The notes: generated by a model not told the origin, from the sequence alone. Positions 23,762 to 35,370 are shown, numbered from the stretch's first letter. The stretch: 53,919 nt of DNA from Mesobacillus foraminis (GCF_004340465.1 NZ_SLVV01000017.1:13583-67501), one strand, 5' to 3'. Program-made: numbers and translations.

Positions 23762-26700
23762 TTAATCTACGGTAACTGTGTCATCTGCAGTTTCACTGTT
23801 CAGTACCGGCTCTGCTCTGCGGTAGCGCTGCATGCCTGTACCAGCTGGCACAAGTTTACCGATGATAACATTCTCTTTCAGGCCAAGCAGTTCATCCCGC
23901 TTGCCTTTGATTGCAGCATCGGTAAGAACCCTTGTTGTTTCCTGGAAAGATGCAGCAGACAAAAATGAATCTGTCTCAAGAGATGCCTTGGTAATACCAA
24001 GAAGAACCGGACGTCCAGTAGCTGGCAATCTGCCTTCCAGCAGTGCCTTGCGGTTTGCTTCTGTAAATTGATGGATCTCCAGAAGCGTACCTGGAAGAAC
24101 TTCAGTTTCTCCGGCATCAATAACTCGGATTTTCCTCATCATTTGTCTAACCATTACCTCGACGTGCTTGTCGCCGATTTCAACACCTTGCATCCGATAA
24201 ACCTTTTGTACCTCACGAAGCAGGTACTCCTGGACAGATTTAACGTCTTTAACCCTTAACAGCTCTTTTGGATCAATTGAACCTTCTGTCAGCTCCTGAC
24301 CACGTTCAACCTGACTGTTTACAGCCACTTTGAGCCTTGCCGTATACGGGGCCGTGTATGTGCGGGATTCAACTTCACCCTGCACAACAATTTCATGCTG
24401 CCTGTCGCGGCCTTCATTAATCCCTACGACTACACCGGAGATTTCCGAAATAACGGCCTGACCTTTAGGATTACGGGCTTCGAACAATTCCTGGATACGA
24501 GGTAGACCCTGGGTAATGTCATCACCGGCAACCCCGCCTGTATGGAATGTACGCATTGTAAGCTGCGTTCCTGGTTCACCGATTGATTGAGCTGCAATAA
24601 TACCTACGGCTTCACCAACCTCAACTTCCTGACCGGTAGCAAGGTTACGGCCATAACACTTCTTACATACTCCGTGCTTTGTATTACATGTAAAGGCAGA
24701 TCGAATCCAGACTTCCTCAATGCCAGCTTCAACGATTTCAGTGGCAAGATCCTCGGTAATCAGGTCATTTTCAGCAACAAGCACCTTGTTTGTTTCAGGG
24801 TGTTTGATTGCTTTTCTAGCATAACGTCCAATTAAGCGCTCATCCAACGGCTCGATGACTTCAGTGCCATCTTTCAATGCTCTGACATCCAGGCCGCGGT
24901 CTGTTCCGCAATCATCTTCACGGACAATGACATCCTGGGCTACGTCAACAAGTCGACGTGTCAGGTAACCTGAGTCAGCTGTTTTAAGAGCTGTATCTGC
25001 AAGACCCTTACGTGCACCGTGCGTGGAAATAAAGTATTCCAATACTGTCAGACCCTCACGGAAACTGGACTTGATAGGCAACTCGATAATCCGGCCAGCC
25101 GGGTTAGCCATCAATCCGCGCATTCCTGCAAGCTGAGTGAAGTTGGATGCATTACCACGGGCACCAGAGTCACTCATCATGAAGATTGGGTTCGTTTTGC
25201 TGAGGGATTTCATCAGCTTAGACTGAATGGTATCTTTCGCAGCACTCCAAATGGAAATAACACGGTCATAACGCTCATCCTCGGTAATTAGACCGCGTCT
25301 GAACTGCTTCATGACATTGTCAACCTTTGTTTGTGCTTCATTGATGATTTCCTGCTTCTCTCCAAGGACCACGATATCAGCAACACCGACAGTGATTCCC
25401 GCTTTGGATGAATAGCGGAAGCCAAGATCCTTCATCCGGTCAAGCATTTTAGAAGTTTCCGTGATAGCAAAGCGCTTGAATACTTCCGCAATGATATTCC
25501 CCAGGATTTTCTTCTTGAATGGATCAACAAGCGGCATATCTTTAATGATCGCCTTAACATCAGTACCTTTTTCAACAAAGTACTTTTCAGGAGTTTTCTC
25601 CTCCAGGTTTGTTTTAGTAGGTTCGTTGATGTACGGGAACGAAGACGGAAGAATTTCGTTAAAGATCAGCTTTCCTACTGTTGTCAGAAGGAGCTGGCTG
25701 TTTTGTACCTCATTAAATGTCTGGTTGCCAAGTGACCCGGCATGGACCGCAACTCGAGTATGAAGATGAACATATCCGTTCTGGTAAGCAATGAGAGCTT
25801 CGTTGGTATCTTTAAAGATCATGCCTTCCCCAACTGCTCCTTCTCTCTCAAGAGTAAGGTAATAGTTTCCTAAAACCATGTCCTGGGATGGAGTAACAAC
25901 TGGCTTACCGTCCTTAGGATTCAGGATGTTTTGGGCCGCAAGCATTAGCAGGCGGGCTTCAGCCTGTGCTTCAGCAGAAAGCGGCACGTGAACAGCCATC
26001 TGGTCACCGTCGAAGTCCGCATTATATGCCGTACATACCAGCGGATGAAGACGGATTGCACGTCCTTCCACAAGGGTAGGCTCAAATGCCTGGATTCCAA
26101 GCCTGTGAAGAGTAGGTGCACGGTTAAGCAATACCGGATGCTCCTTAATGACATCTTCAAGGACATCCCATACTTCCGGCTGCACTCTTTCAATCTTGCG
26201 TTTCGCCGATTTGATATTATGCGCCAACCCTTTTTGTACAAGTTCCTTCATAACAAAAGGCTTGAAAAGTTCAAGGGCCATCTCTTTTGGCAAGCCGCAT
26301 TGATACATCTTCAAGTTAGGGCCGACAACAATAACAGATCGGCCGGAGTAGTCAACACGTTTACCCAGCAAGTTCTGACGGAAACGGCCTTGTTTCCCTT
26401 TTAGCATATGAGATAGAGATTTTAACGGACGGTTACCCGGTCCCGTAACAGGACGGCCGCGGCGGCCATTGTCGATCAAAGCATCAACGGCTTCCTGAAG
26501 CATCCTTTTCTCGTTTTGAACGATAATGCTTGGAGCACCCAGATCCAGAAGTCGCTTTAAACGGTTATTACGGTTGATAACACGGCGGTATAAATCGTTT
26601 AAATCGGAAGTAGCGAAACGTCCGCCATCCAGCTGAACCATTGGGCGGAGTTCAGGAGGAATTACAGGAAGTACATCAAGGATCATCCAAGATGGCTCAT

Positions 26701-27361
26701 TTCCTGAGTTGCGGAACGCCTCCAGAACTTCCAGACGCTTGATCGCACGGGTTCTGCGCTGACCCTGGGCAGTTTTCAGTTCCTCTTTCAATGCATCTAC
26801 CTCTTTATCAAGGTCGATATCGGAAAGCAGCTTTTTGATTGCTTCTGCACCCATCGATGCCTGGAACTTAGTGCCATACTTATCTCGATAAGCACGATAT
26901 TCTTTTTCTGAGAGCAGCTGCTTTTTCTCTAAAGCCGTATCTCCCGTTTCAGTAACTACATATGATGCAAAGTAGATCACTTCTTCCAGGGCACGCGGCG
27001 ACATATCAAGAACGAGTCCCATACGGCTAGGGATTCCTTTAAAGTACCAAATATGAGATACAGGAGCAGCAAGCTCAATGTGGCCCATGCGTTCACGACG
27101 AACTTTAGCACGAGTTACCTCAACGCCGCATCGGTCACAGACGACACCTTTGTAGCGCACTCGCTTGTACTTGCCGCAGTGACATTCCCAATCCTTGGTT
27201 GGTCCAAAGATACGCTCGCAGAACAATCCGTCCTTTTCCGGCTTAAGCGTACGGTAGTTAATTGTTTCCGGTTTTTTGACTTCACCAAAAGACCATGAAC
27301 GAATCTTGTCCGGTGATGCAAGGCCAATCTTCATGTATTCAAAATTATTGACATCCAGCAA
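23762..27361 (-). CDS. rpoC: RNA polymerase beta' subunit
   Basis: A 1199-residue protein of normal Bacillus length. The N-terminal zinc ribbon has the CHCGKY and CDRCGV cysteines near residues 60-80. The catalytic loop [12 protein letters not shown] coordinates the active-site magnesium. The second zinc site ([19 protein letters not shown]) and trigger-loop region ([19 protein letters not shown]) follow. It is separated from rpoB by an unusually large structured gap. Confidence 0.98.
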   Translation of the reverse strand: MLDVNNFEYMKIGLASPDKIRSWSFGEVKKPETINYRTLKPEKDGLFCERIFGPTKDWECHCGKYKRVRYKGVVCDRCGVEVTRAKVRRERMGHIELAAPVSHIWYFKGIPSRMGLVLDMSPRALEEVIYFASYVVTETGDTALEKKQLLSEKEYRAYRDKYGTKFQASMGAEAIKKLLSDIDLDKEVDALKEELKTAQGQRRTRAIKRLEVLEAFRNSGNEPSWMILDVLPVIPPELRPMVQLDGGRFATSDLNDLYRRVINRNNRLKRLLDLGAPSIIVQNEKRMLQEAVDALIDNGRRGRPVTGPGNRPLKSLSHMLKGKQGRFRQNLLGKRVDYSGRSVIVVGPNLKMYQCGLPKEMALELFKPFVMKELVQKGLAHNIKSAKRKIERVQPEVWDVLEDVIKEHPVLLNRAPTLHRLGIQAFEPTLVEGRAIRLHPLVCTAYNADFDGDQMAVHVPLSAEAQAEARLLMLAAQNILNPKDGKPVVTPSQDMVLGNYYLTLEREGAVGEGMIFKDTNEALIAYQNGYVHLHTRVAVHAGSLGNQTFNEVQNSQLLLTTVGKLIFNEILPSSFPYINEPTKTNLEEKTPEKYFVEKGTDVKAIIKDMPLVDPFKKKILGNIIAEVFKRFAITETSKMLDRMKDLGFRYSSKAGITVGVADIVVLGEKQEIINEAQTKVDNVMKQFRRGLITEDERYDRVISIWSAAKDTIQSKLMKSLSKTNPIFMMSDSGARGNASNFTQLAGMRGLMANPAGRIIELPIKSSFREGLTVLEYFISTHGARKGLADTALKTADSGYLTRRLVDVAQDVIVREDDCGTDRGLDVRALKDGTEVIEPLDERLIGRYARKAIKHPETNKVLVAENDLITEDLATEIVEAGIEEVWIRSAFTCNTKHGVCKKCYGRNLATGQEVEVGEAVGIIAAQSIGEPGTQLTMRTFHTGGVAGDDITQGLPRIQELFEARNPKGQAVISEISGVVVGINEGRDRQHEIVVQGEVESRTYTAPYTARLKVAVNSQVERGQELTEGSIDPKELLRVKDVKSVQEYLLREVQKVYRMQGVEIGDKHVEVMVRQMMRKIRVIDAGETEVLPGTLLEIHQFTEANRKALLEGRLPATGRPVLLGITKASLETDSFLSAASFQETTRVLTDAAIKGKRDELLGLKENVIIGKLVPAGTGMQRYRRAEPVLNSETADDTVTVD

Positions 27362-27384
27362 GGGGCCTACCTCCCTTTTAATCT

Positions 27385-27545
27385 AGGGTTTTACCCGAAA
27401 GCGGAAGCGCCTTGACAGAGATGAGCCGGCCAAGGCCAGCTTCACATCTCCGTTCAAGTCCGCCAGGCATAAGCTAGCAATCTAACTTCAGCCCGGCGTC
27501 CAGACGCTATAGCTATATAAATATCGAATGCGACAGCCAGGTGCC
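27385..27545. repeat. GC-rich structured element in the rpoB-rpoC gap, dispersed-repeat-like
   Basis: The gap contains GC-rich blocks unlike the flanking A/T-rich spacers. On the minus strand these pair: GCGTC with GACGC, CCGGGC with GCCTGG, and GGAGATG plus GCTGGCC with GGCCGGC plus CATCTCT. The pattern (GCGGAAGCGCCTTG... CCGCCAGGCATAAGC... CTTCAGCCCGGCG) resembles intergenic repeats I have seen in Bacillaceae. Only one copy is in this window, so repeat status is inference. Confidence 0.5.
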
Positions 27546-27569
27546 AAGAGCACTGGCCATCTCTTTAAA

Positions 27570-30500
27570 TTATTCTTTAGATCCTACTTTTTCTGAATCA
27601 ATATCCTCTGATTCAGGGGCAATGGTCAAAGTTTCAGCATGCTGCAGATCATCGTCTTCATCGAAGTCCCGCATTTCGATTTCTTTTTCGTCACCTGAAA
27701 GGATTTTCACGTCCATACCAAGGCTCTGCAGTTCCTTCATCAATACCTTGAATGATTCAGGGACACCTGGTTCTGGCACGTTTTCTCCTTTAACAATTGC
27801 TTCATACGTTTTCACACGTCCGACGACATCATCCGACTTGACTGTCAGAATTTCCTGAAGTGTATAAGCAGCTCCATAAGCCTCAAGTGCCCAAACCTCC
27901 ATCTCTCCGAAACGCTGTCCGCCAAACTGGGCTTTACCGCCAAGTGGCTGCTGTGTAACAAGAGAATAAGGACCTGTAGAGCGGGCATGAAGTTTGTCAT
28001 CAACCATGTGTGCCAGTTTGATCATATACATGACCCCGACAGATACACGGTTATCAAACGGTTCTCCGGTACGGCCATCATAAAGGACGGTTTTGGCATC
28101 CCTGGCCATTCCTGCTTCTTCAATTGTATTCCATACATCTTCTTCACGGGCACCATCGAATACAGGGGATGCAACATGAATATTAAGATAGCGCGCTGCC
28201 ATTCCTAAATGAAGCTCCAATACCTGACCGATGTTCATCCGGGATGGAACCCCCAATGGATTCAACATGATATCAACAGGCGTTCCATCAGGAAGATAAG
28301 GCATATCTTCTTCTGGAAGGATACGGGAGATAACCCCTTTGTTACCATGGCGTCCGGCCATCTTATCCCCTTCATGGATTTTACGCTTCTGAACGATATA
28401 GACACGTACAAGCTGGTTTACACCTGGAGGAAGCTCATCTCCATCTTCACGGTTGAACACCTTCACATCATGAACGATACCGCCGCCGCCATGTGGTACA
28501 CGAAGGGAAGTATCGCGTACTTCTCTGGCCTTTTCACCAAAGATAGCATGCAGCAAGCGCTCCTCTGCAGTCAGCTCGGTCACCCCTTTTGGTGTAACTT
28601 TACCGACCAGCAAGTCGCCGTCCTTGACTTCTGCACCGATGCGGATAATTCCACGCTCATCCAGGTTGCGAAGTGCATCTTCACCAACATTCGGGATATC
28701 ACGTGTAATTTCTTCAGGTCCAAGTTTTGTATCACGTGACTCAGACTCGTATTCTTCAATATGGATAGATGTATATACATCGTCTTTTACAAGACGTTCA
28801 CTCATGATGATTGCATCCTCGTAGTTATAGCCATCCCAGTTGATGAAGGCTACAAGGACATTACGGCCAAGGGCAAGTTCTCCCTTTTCCATAGAAGGTC
28901 CATCAGCAAGGATCTCACCTTTCGTCACCCGGTCGCCAACACTTACAATCGGCCGCTGGTTATAGCAGGTTCCCTGGTTAGAACGAACGAATTTGAGCAT
29001 ACGGTACTTATCCAGGTCGCCTTTTACTTCCTGCCCGTCAACTTCCTTGACACGGCGGACCCAAACTTCGCGTGCTTCCACGTGCTCAACGATTCCCTCA
29101 TGCTTACAGATTACAGCAGCACCTGAATCCTTCGCGGAAACGTGCTCCATTCCTGTTCCTACTCTTGGAGCTTCCGGCATTAACAACGGAACTGCCTGCC
29201 GCTGCATGTTCGCTCCCATAAGGGCACGGTTGGAGTCGTCGTTTTCCAGGAAAGGAATACATGCAGTCGCTGCAGATACTACCTGCTTTGGCGATACATC
29301 CATATAATCAATGCGGTCACGCGGAACAACAGTGTTTTCACCCCGGAAACGGGCTACCACCATTTCGTCCAGGAATGCACCGTCTTCGGATAGAAGGGCA
29401 TTTGCCTGTGCAACTACATAATTATCTTCTTCATCAGCTGTCAAATAATCAAAGTGAGAAGTAACTTTGCCTGTTTCCGGATCAACACGGCGATATGGTG
29501 TCTCAATGAAACCGAAGCGATTCACTTTCGCAAAGGACGACAATGAGTTAATCAACCCAATGTTCGGACCTTCAGGAGTTTCAATCGGGCACATACGTCC
29601 GTAGTGGGAATAGTGAACGTCACGCACTTCAAAGCCGGCGCGTTCACGTGTTAAACCACCAGGTCCCAATGCAGAAAGACGGCGTTTATGCGTCAATTCA
29701 GCAAGCGGGTTGGTCTGATCCATGAACTGGGAAAGCTGGGAGCTTCCGAAAAACTCTTTGATGGACGCAATAACCGGTCGGATATTAATAAGCTGCTGTG
29801 GCGTAATTGTGTTCGTGTCCTGGATGGACATCCTTTCACGAACCACACGTTCCATTCTGGATAAACCAATACGGAACTGGTTTTGAAGGAGCTCACCAAC
29901 AGAGCGCAGACGTCTGTTCCCCAAGTGGTCGATGTCATCTGTATCTCCAACACCATGAAGAAGGTTGAAGAAATAACTGATTGACGCAATGATATCGGCA
30001 GGAGTGATATTTTTGACTGGCTCTTGGACATATGCATTGCCAATGACATTAATCACTTTTTCTCCCTCATCATTTGGAGCAAAGATCTTTATGGATTGAA
30101 GCAGGATGTCCTCTTCTACCACACCGCCAACAGGTCTGTGTGTGCCAAAGCCCACATCTTTTTCTAAATTAGGAATAATTCTGTCAAGTGTGCGGCGGTC
30201 AAGTGTGACACCTTTTTCCGCAATGATTTCACCAGTTTCAGGATCGACAAGAGTCTCAGCTAATTTCTGGTTGAACAAACGATTTTTAATATGAAGCTTT
30301 TTATTGATCTTATAGCGACCAACATTAGCCAAATCATAGCGCTTTGGATCGAAGAATCTAGATACTAGCAGGCTTTTCGCATTGTCTACTGTTGGCGGTT
30401 CACCAGGGCGAAGACGCTCATAAATTTCAAGAAGCGCTTTTTCAGTACTTTCTGTGTTGTCTTTTTCAAGAGTGTTGCGGATATATTCATTATCACCGAT

Positions 30501-31139
30501 CAACTCAATAATTTCCTGATCGGAACCAAAGCCAAGAGCACGCAAAAGAACCGTAACAGGGAGCTTCCTCGTACGATCGATCCTTACATATACAACGTCT
30601 TTCGCATCTGTTTCGTACTCGAGCCAGGCTCCGCGATTAGGAATAACGGTGGCAGAAAAGCCTTTCTTTCCGTTCTTATCCATTTTCCCGCTGTAATATA
30701 CGCTCGGAGAACGTACTAGCTGGGATACGATAACCCTTTCGGCACCATTGATAACGAAAGTTCCAGTTTCAGTCATTAAAGGGAAATCACCCATAAAGAC
30801 ATCCTGGTCTTTAACCTCACCAGTTTCTTTATTAACAAGGCGGACTTTTACCCTTAATGGAGCAGAGTACGTAACGTCCCTTTCCTTGGATTCTTCCACT
30901 GGATATTTTGGTTCGGCTAAACTGTAATCAATAAATTCAAGCGACAAGTTACCAGTAAAATCTTCAATTGGAGAAATATCCTGGAACATTTCTCTTAGTC
31001 CCTCATCAAGGAACCATTGATAGGACGCCGTTTGAATTTCAATCAAATTCGGCAAATCCAATACTTCACTGATGCGTGCGTAACTTCTGCGCTGGCGGTG
31101 TCGTCCATACTGAACTAGTTGACCTGTCAACTGATTCAC
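27570..31139 (-). CDS. rpoB: RNA polymerase beta subunit
   Basis: A 1189-residue protein. The rifampicin region reads [20 protein letters not shown] then [10 protein letters not shown], with wild-type Asp, His and Ser residues, so rifampicin sensitivity is expected. The C-terminal half has the conserved [13 protein letters not shown] and [20 protein letters not shown] motifs. The tail is acidic. It is first of the rpoBC pair and starts 13 residues before the ribosome-associated [11 protein letters not shown] segment. Confidence 0.98.
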   Translation of the reverse strand: MNQLTGQLVQYGRHRQRRSYARISEVLDLPNLIEIQTASYQWFLDEGLREMFQDISPIEDFTGNLSLEFIDYSLAEPKYPVEESKERDVTYSAPLRVKVRLVNKETGEVKDQDVFMGDFPLMTETGTFVINGAERVIVSQLVRSPSVYYSGKMDKNGKKGFSATVIPNRGAWLEYETDAKDVVYVRIDRTRKLPVTVLLRALGFGSDQEIIELIGDNEYIRNTLEKDNTESTEKALLEIYERLRPGEPPTVDNAKSLLVSRFFDPKRYDLANVGRYKINKKLHIKNRLFNQKLAETLVDPETGEIIAEKGVTLDRRTLDRIIPNLEKDVGFGTHRPVGGVVEEDILLQSIKIFAPNDEGEKVINVIGNAYVQEPVKNITPADIIASISYFFNLLHGVGDTDDIDHLGNRRLRSVGELLQNQFRIGLSRMERVVRERMSIQDTNTITPQQLINIRPVIASIKEFFGSSQLSQFMDQTNPLAELTHKRRLSALGPGGLTRERAGFEVRDVHYSHYGRMCPIETPEGPNIGLINSLSSFAKVNRFGFIETPYRRVDPETGKVTSHFDYLTADEEDNYVVAQANALLSEDGAFLDEMVVARFRGENTVVPRDRIDYMDVSPKQVVSAATACIPFLENDDSNRALMGANMQRQAVPLLMPEAPRVGTGMEHVSAKDSGAAVICKHEGIVEHVEAREVWVRRVKEVDGQEVKGDLDKYRMLKFVRSNQGTCYNQRPIVSVGDRVTKGEILADGPSMEKGELALGRNVLVAFINWDGYNYEDAIIMSERLVKDDVYTSIHIEEYESESRDTKLGPEEITRDIPNVGEDALRNLDERGIIRIGAEVKDGDLLVGKVTPKGVTELTAEERLLHAIFGEKAREVRDTSLRVPHGGGGIVHDVKVFNREDGDELPPGVNQLVRVYIVQKRKIHEGDKMAGRHGNKGVISRILPEEDMPYLPDGTPVDIMLNPLGVPSRMNIGQVLELHLGMAARYLNIHVASPVFDGAREEDVWNTIEEAGMARDAKTVLYDGRTGEPFDNRVSVGVMYMIKLAHMVDDKLHARSTGPYSLVTQQPLGGKAQFGGQRFGEMEVWALEAYGAAYTLQEILTVKSDDVVGRVKTYEAIVKGENVPEPGVPESFKVLMKELQSLGMDVKILSGDEKEIEMRDFDEDDDLQHAETLTIAPESEDIDSEKVGSKE

Positions 31140-31349
31140 CCCTTAAATCAAGCGTAATATTCCATAATCGTGTCCATCTCTTGCTGATCACTCACAAGAC
31201 AAAAAGAAAAAGGGTTTTCTCGTCCAAAAACCACATTTCCTTCAACGAACAATTATTTTGTTAGTTTTCCCTTAATGACCAAAATTATACTTAATTCGTT
31301 TATTTTAGCATTATAGAGAAACCTAATCTATTGGCATTTTACAATATTA

Positions 31350-31973
31350 TCATAGCCCTATACGGGAGTCAACTTTTTTTGCACGTGCACGGATAATAAA
31401 ATACCCTTTCTTCTTCTCTACCACGTCTACCTGTCCAAATAACGTTTCGAGCTTCTCAATTGCAGAAGGGGCTCCTTGTTTTTTTTGGATGACTACCCAT
31501 AATTCTCCTGTATCCGCAAGATGTCCCGCACTTTGCTCAAATATTTCATGAACGACCTTTTTCCCAGCCCTGATTGGAGGGTTCGTCAAAATTGCCTGGA
31601 ATTGAGTTTCCTCCACTTGAGTGAGACGATCACTTTCATATATCTTAACATTATCCACCTGATTCAAGATGGCATTCTCCCGGGCAAGCCCAAGAGCTCT
31701 TTCATTGACATCGACCATATGTACCGTAGTTTCCGGAAATGACTTTGCCAGAGAGATACCTATAGGACCGTAACCGCAACCGACATCTAGAACCAGGCCA
31801 TTCTGCTCAAGCTGAAATGCTTCTATTAATAAACGTGATCCATAATCCACTTCTTTTTTGGAAAATACGCCTCTGTCGGTCTTAAACCGAAATGACCGGC
31901 CCTTTAATTGAAAGTCCCAGTAGACAGGAGCACTTTCCGTTTCAGGATTCTTTGAATAGTAGTGATTTGACAC
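31350..31973 (-). CDS. ybxB: Class I SAM-dependent methyltransferase YbxB (RsmC/RlmG-like)
   Basis: A 207-residue protein. The SAM site is VLDVGCGYGPIGISLA and the catalytic motif is LTNPPIRAGK, where NPP marks N-methylation of a purine in RNA. The family acts on guanines of rRNA; the exact target is not shown. I chose the GTG at 31973 (MSNHYYSKNPETES) because GGAGG lies 8 bases upstream and it matches B. subtilis. A GTG at 31982 directly abuts that site. It lies between rplL and rpoB. Confidence 0.9.
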   Translation of the reverse strand: MSNHYYSKNPETESAPVYWDFQLKGRSFRFKTDRGVFSKKEVDYGSRLLIEAFQLEQNGLVLDVGCGYGPIGISLAKSFPETTVHMVDVNERALGLARENAILNQVDNVKIYESDRLTQVEETQFQAILTNPPIRAGKKVVHEIFEQSAGHLADTGELWVVIQKKQGAPSAIEKLETLFGQVDVVEKKKGYFIIRARAKKVDSRIGL

Positions 31974-32033
31974 AACAGCCACCTCCGCACATTTTATGGG
32001 AAAAAGGGCTTATATTCTCATTTTTCTCCAGTC

Positions 32034-32065
32034 AAAAAAAGCCCGCTTGACAGCGAGCTTTTTTC
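32034..32065 (-). terminator. Terminator after rplL
   Basis: On the minus strand GCTCGCT pairs with AGCGGGC around GTCA, flanked by A's before and a run of seven T's after. It lies about 10 bases beyond the rplL stop and separates rplJL from ybxB-rpoBC. Confidence 0.9.
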
Positions 32066-32074
32066 AGGTTTTTA

Positions 32075-32440
32075 TTACTTAACTTCAACGTTTGCTCCAA
32101 CTTCTTCAAGCTTAGCTTTGATTTCTTCAGCTTCTTCTTTAGAAGCTCCTTCTTTAACAGCTTTTGGAGTGTTGTCAACAAGTTCTTTTGCTTCTTTAAG
32201 TCCAAGGCCTGTGATTTCACGAACAACCTTGATAACTTTGATTTTTTGGTCTCCTGGAGAAGCAAGTACCACGTCAAATTCAGTTTGCTCTTCAACAGCA
32301 GCGCCGCCAGCAGCTCCGCCCATCATTGCTACAGGAGCTGCAGCAGTTACGCCGAATTCTTCTTCGATTGCTTTTACTAAATCGTTAAGTTCTAAAACAG
32401 TCATGGATTTAACTGCTTCAATGATTTGTTCTTTAGTCAT
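32075..32440 (-). CDS. rplL: 50S ribosomal protein L7/L12
   Basis: A 121-residue acidic protein. It has an N-terminal dimerisation domain, an Ala/Gly-rich hinge ([20 protein letters not shown] near residues 32-50) and the C-terminal domain with [21 protein letters not shown]7/L12 forms the flexible stalk that recruits translational GTPases, anchored by L10 (rplJ just upstream). Confidence 0.98.
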   Translation of the reverse strand: MTKEQIIEAVKSMTVLELNDLVKAIEEEFGVTAAAPVAMMGGAAGGAAVEEQTEFDVVLASPGDQKIKVIKVVREITGLGLKEAKELVDNTPKAVKEGASKEEAEEIKAKLEEVGANVEVK

Positions 32441-32494
32441 TGTTAAATTTCCTCCTTAGAGTGGTTGTTTTTTTATGGTTAAACGTAGATCAGC

Positions 32495-32995
32495 TTACGC
32501 GCCTTGTTCTTCTTTTTGTTCTGCAACTGCTTTTGCAGCAAGAGCAAGATTGCGGATAGGTGCTTGAAGCACGCTGAGTAGCATAGAAAGCAAGCCTTCG
32601 CGAGATGGTAGGTCTGCAAGAGCCTTTACATCTTCAACTGTAGCAATATTTCCTTCGATGACACCAGCTTTGATTTCCAATGCATCATTTTGCTTAGCAA
32701 AATCATTAAGAATTTTTGCTGGAGCGACAACATCGTCAGCACTGAATGCAATTGCATTAGGGCCTGTCAATGCATCATTCAAGCCAGCAAGATCAGCAGC
32801 TTCAGCCGCACGGCGAGTCATTGTGTTTTTGTACACTTTGAATTCTACGCCTGCTTCACGAAGCTGTTTACGAAGTTCTGTTACTTGTGCAACAGTCAAT
32901 CCGCGGTAATCAACAACAACTGCTGTTTTGCTTGATTTTAACTTATCGGTAATTTCATCAACGATCAGTTTTTTTGTTTCGATAACACTGCTCAT
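32495..32995 (-). CDS. rplJ: 50S ribosomal protein L10
   Basis: A 166-residue protein starting [20 protein letters not shown]. The N-terminal half is the rRNA-binding domain; the C-terminal helix ([20 protein letters not shown]) binds L7/L12 dimers. The start is the ATG after GGAGGTGTAAAG. The frame extends 8 codons upstream, but that runs through the ribosome binding site. It is autoregulated through the L10 leader immediately upstream. Confidence 0.97.
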   Translation of the reverse strand: MSSVIETKKLIVDEITDKLKSSKTAVVVDYRGLTVAQVTELRKQLREAGVEFKVYKNTMTRRAAEAADLAGLNDALTGPNAIAFSADDVVAPAKILNDFAKQNDALEIKAGVIEGNIATVEDVKALADLPSREGLLSMLLSVLQAPIRNLALAAKAVAEQKEEQGA

Positions 32996-33033
32996 CTTTA
33001 CACCTCCTGTTAAATTCATTTATACCGGGCAAT

Positions 33034-33172
33034 AAAAAGCCTCCGTGCCTTATGCAGACAAGGAGGCATATACAATAGTGGTACAAGTTTATCTATCGTA
33101 TGACCTCGGCAGGAGATTAAGCCATGTGGCACCTGCTGTCTGCGGTACAAATGTTTAGTTTATTTTCACAAC
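33034..33172 (-). promoter_or_regulatory. Ribosomal protein L10 leader with attenuator
   Basis: The minus strand has the conserved elements of the Firmicute L10 leader: CAGCAGGTGCC, then GGCTTAATCTCCTGCCGAGG. A terminator-like hairpin follows (GCCTCC 33062-33067 with GGAGGC 33039-33044, then TTTTTATT). In this class, L10-L12 binding to the leader favours the terminator, reducing rplJL synthesis. This explains the 200-base untranslated region. Confidence 0.88.
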
Positions 33173-33179
33173 AGAATCT

Positions 33180-33208
33180 ATTATATAAAATCTATTATAG
33201 ATTGTCAA
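33180..33208 (-). promoter_or_regulatory. rplJ-rplL promoter
   Basis: A perfect sigma-A consensus on the minus strand: TTGACA (33203-33208), a 17-base spacer, and TATAAT (33180-33185). It is positioned to start transcripts at the beginning of the L10 leader. Confidence 0.9.
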
Positions 33209-33214
33209 TTGGAA

Positions 33215-33913
33215 TTATTTTGCAGCTGTAGTTGAAGGATCTACTTTTACGCCAGGTCCCATTGTAGTGGAAACAGTAACGTTTTTGATGTATGTTCCTT
33301 TTGCTGCAGAAGGCTTAACCTTCATCATTGTATCAAAAATTGTGTTGAAGTTTTCAACAAGCTTTTGATCTTCGAAAGAAACCTTGCCAATAGGCACATG
33401 AATATTACCGGCTTTATCAACACGGTACTCAACTTTACCTGCCTTGATTTCATTGACAGCTTTTGTTACATCGAATGTAACTGTGCCTGTTTTAGGGTTT
33501 GGCATTAAGCCTTTAGGTCCTAATACACGGCCAAGCTTACCAACTTCACCCATCATGTCTGGTGTAGCAACGATTACATCAAAATCAAACCAGCCTTGCT
33601 GAATTTTATTGATGTACTCTGCATCCCCAACATAATCTGCACCGGCAGCTTCAGCTTCTTTTAATTTTTCGCCTTTTGCGAAAACAAGGACACGCTGAGT
33701 TTTACCAGTTCCGTTTGGAAGAACGACTGCTCCACGGATTTGCTGGTCTGCTTTCTTAGGATCTACTCCTAGACGGAATGCAGCTTCTACAGTTGCATCG
33801 AATTTAACAACGCTTGTCTTTTTCGCAAGATCGATAGCTTCTGCAATAGAGTAAGCTTTTGTACGATCTACAAGCTTAGCGGCTTCTTGATACTTTTTAC
33901 CTTTGTTAGCCAT
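33215..33913 (-). CDS. rplA: 50S ribosomal protein L1
   Basis: A 232-residue protein starting [20 protein letters not shown] with the L1 signature [21 protein letters not shown]1 forms the mobile L1 stalk that escorts deacylated tRNA from the E site. The ATG lies after AAGGAGGAAATAAAA; the upstream in-frame extension is rejected. The 152-base gap from rplK contains three strong stems. Confidence 0.97.
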   Translation of the reverse strand: MANKGKKYQEAAKLVDRTKAYSIAEAIDLAKKTSVVKFDATVEAAFRLGVDPKKADQQIRGAVVLPNGTGKTQRVLVFAKGEKLKEAEAAGADYVGDAEYINKIQQGWFDFDVIVATPDMMGEVGKLGRVLGPKGLMPNPKTGTVTFDVTKAVNEIKAGKVEYRVDKAGNIHVPIGKVSFEDQKLVENFNTIFDTMMKVKPSAAKGTYIKNVTVSTTMGPGVKVDPSTTAAK

Positions 33914-33932
33914 TTTTATTTCCTCCTTGAAT

Positions 33933-34038
33933 GTGGTTTTAGCGGAATAACCTCCCACGTAGAAAGGCTGCGGACGCCACAGGCGCCGGAGCCAGACAGT
34001 ACAAAGGTTGCGAGTGAAAAATTTTCAGCATCGCAACC
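33933..34038. promoter_or_regulatory. Structured rplK-rplA spacer, candidate regulatory RNA
   Basis: Three stems lie in series. GGTTGCGA pairs with TCGCAACC (34006-34038). A near-continuous GC stem, GGCTnCGGCGCC with GGCGnCCGnAGCC, occupies 33966-33993. GTGG and CCAC flank a GGAGG-containing loop at 33933-33958. L1 is known to repress its own mRNA in several bacteria, and a site next to the rplA ribosome binding site would fit, but that role is inference. Confidence 0.5.
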
Positions 34039-34065
34039 CCATCATCCCCTGCACTACCCTGAAAA

Positions 34066-34491
34066 TTAGTCTTCGATGACAATTCCCATGCTGCGTGCAG
34101 TACCTTCAACCATGAGCATAGCTGCTTCAACGCTTGCTGCGTTCAGGTCAGGCATTTTCTGTTCAGCAATCTCGCGTACCTTGTCACGCTTGATTGTTGC
34201 CACTTTATTACGGTTTGGTTCACCAGAACCAGACTGGATTCCAGCTGCTACTTTCAAAAGAACGGCAGCAGGAGGAGTTTTCGTAATAAATGTAAAGGAA
34301 CGGTCTTCAAATACCGTAATTTCAACAGGAATGATCAAACCAGCCTGATCAGCTGTACGAGCATTAAACTCCTTACAGAATCCCATGATATTAACACCAG
34401 CTTGACCAAGTGCTGGACCAACCGGCGGCGCTGGATTTGCTTTACCAGCAGGGATTTGCAATTTTACAATCTTAATTACTTTTTTAGCCAC
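34066..34491 (-). CDS. rplK: 50S ribosomal protein L11
   Basis: A 141-residue protein with a GTG start 6-7 bases after AAGGAGGTG. It reads [20 protein letters not shown] and carries the thiostrepton-region [18 protein letters not shown]11 with 23S rRNA forms the GTPase-associated centre and is needed for RelA-type stringent signalling. An in-frame ATG at 34548 would add a non-homologous 19-residue extension and is rejected. Confidence 0.97.
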   Translation of the reverse strand: MAKKVIKIVKLQIPAGKANPAPPVGPALGQAGVNIMGFCKEFNARTADQAGLIIPVEITVFEDRSFTFITKTPPAAVLLKVAAGIQSGSGEPNRNKVATIKRDKVREIAEQKMPDLNAASVEAAMLMVEGTARSMGIVIED

Positions 34492-34619
34492 GAGACACAC
34501 CTCCTTAAAGTCCGTGATGTGGTAATAGGGCTCTGCCCTCCCACTCAATGCAGTCTTTATCTAAAATAAAAGACATGATCTATGTCAGTCCCGTTATCTG
34601 AGACATACTGACCTATGAA

Positions 34620-34648
34620 ATATTACCACTTTTCAATTATGATTTCAA
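34620..34648 (-). promoter_or_regulatory. rplK-rplA promoter
   Basis: Minus strand: TTGAAA (34643-34648), a 17-base spacer, and TAATAT (34620-34625), just after the nusG stop. The ~120-base leader that follows has a GTCAGT/ACTGAC inverted pair and no terminator. Confidence 0.7.
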
Positions 34649-34659
34649 GTTATTTCAAG

Positions 34660-35193
34660 TTATATTTTTTTAATCTGTGAAAATTCCAATTCAACTGGGG
34701 TATCGCGGCCGAACATATTGACCAAAACTTTAAGTTTTGCTTTATCCTTATCAATCTCTTCAATCGTGCCAGTGAAGTTAGTAAACGGCCCTTCACTCAC
34801 CTGGACTGTTTCACCCAGTTCAAAATCGAAGTCCACACGCTGTTCTTCCACGCCCATGCGTTTCAGGATAAACGCCACCTCTTCCGGAAGCAGGGCGGTC
34901 GGCTTGGAGCCAGATCCGGCTGATCCTACGAATCCAGTAACTCCTGGCGTGTTGCGGACTACATACCATGAGTCATCAGTCATAACCAGTTCCACTAGAA
35001 CATAACCGGGGAATGTTTTTCGTTTAACTACCTTTTTCTTGCCGTTCTTGATATCGGTCTCTTCATCTTCAGGTACGATTACACGAAAAATTTTATCCTG
35101 CATACCCATTGTTTCTACACGTTTTTCTAAATTTGTCTTAACCTTATTTTCATATCCAGAGTACGTATGAACAACATACCAATTCTTTTCCAT
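34660..35193 (-). CDS. nusG: Transcription elongation/termination factor NusG
   Basis: A 177-residue protein. The N-terminal NGN domain (MEKNWYVVHTYSGYENKVKT) binds the RNA polymerase clamp, and the C-terminal KOW domain (VQVSEGPFTNFTGTIEEIDK) binds S10 or Rho. It normally follows secE directly. Here a terminator and a structured leader lie between them. Confidence 0.97.
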   Translation of the reverse strand: MEKNWYVVHTYSGYENKVKTNLEKRVETMGMQDKIFRVIVPEDEETDIKNGKKKVVKRKTFPGYVLVELVMTDDSWYVVRNTPGVTGFVGSAGSGSKPTALLPEEVAFILKRMGVEEQRVDFDFELGETVQVSEGPFTNFTGTIEEIDKDKAKLKVLVNMFGRDTPVELEFSQIKKI

Positions 35194-35257
35194 TAAAGAG
35201 GACTAAATGTCCTTCCCTCCCTACTATGAAATGCGCAGCGCTGCCGACCTTCAACGT

Positions 35258-35313
35258 CATAAGGACATCCCCCGCGGACCTTCGTTCTGGAATTTCACCG
35301 GGCACGTCCTATG
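35258..35313 (-). ncRNA. Structured leader element upstream of nusG
   Basis: On the minus strand CATA-GGACGT-g-CCC pairs with GGG-gg-ATGTCC-t-TATG to close a ~55-base domain whose interior can pair further (GG...CC). The segment is GC-rich compared with its surroundings and lies between the secE terminator and nusG. It could be a leader controlling nusG. I cannot match it to a named RNA family. Confidence 0.45.
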
Positions 35314-35370
35314 TCTTCCAGGGTTTGGCACTGCAGCTGGAGCCAATAACTGCGTCAACACTTTTAAAGC

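Noticed and set aside
31140-31349. Promoter for rpoB in the ybxB-rpoB gap
   Set aside because: Two TATAAT sequences are visible on the minus strand (near 31312 and 31287), but neither has an acceptable -35 at 16-18 bases. A promoter is likely here from other species, yet I cannot place it from the sequence.
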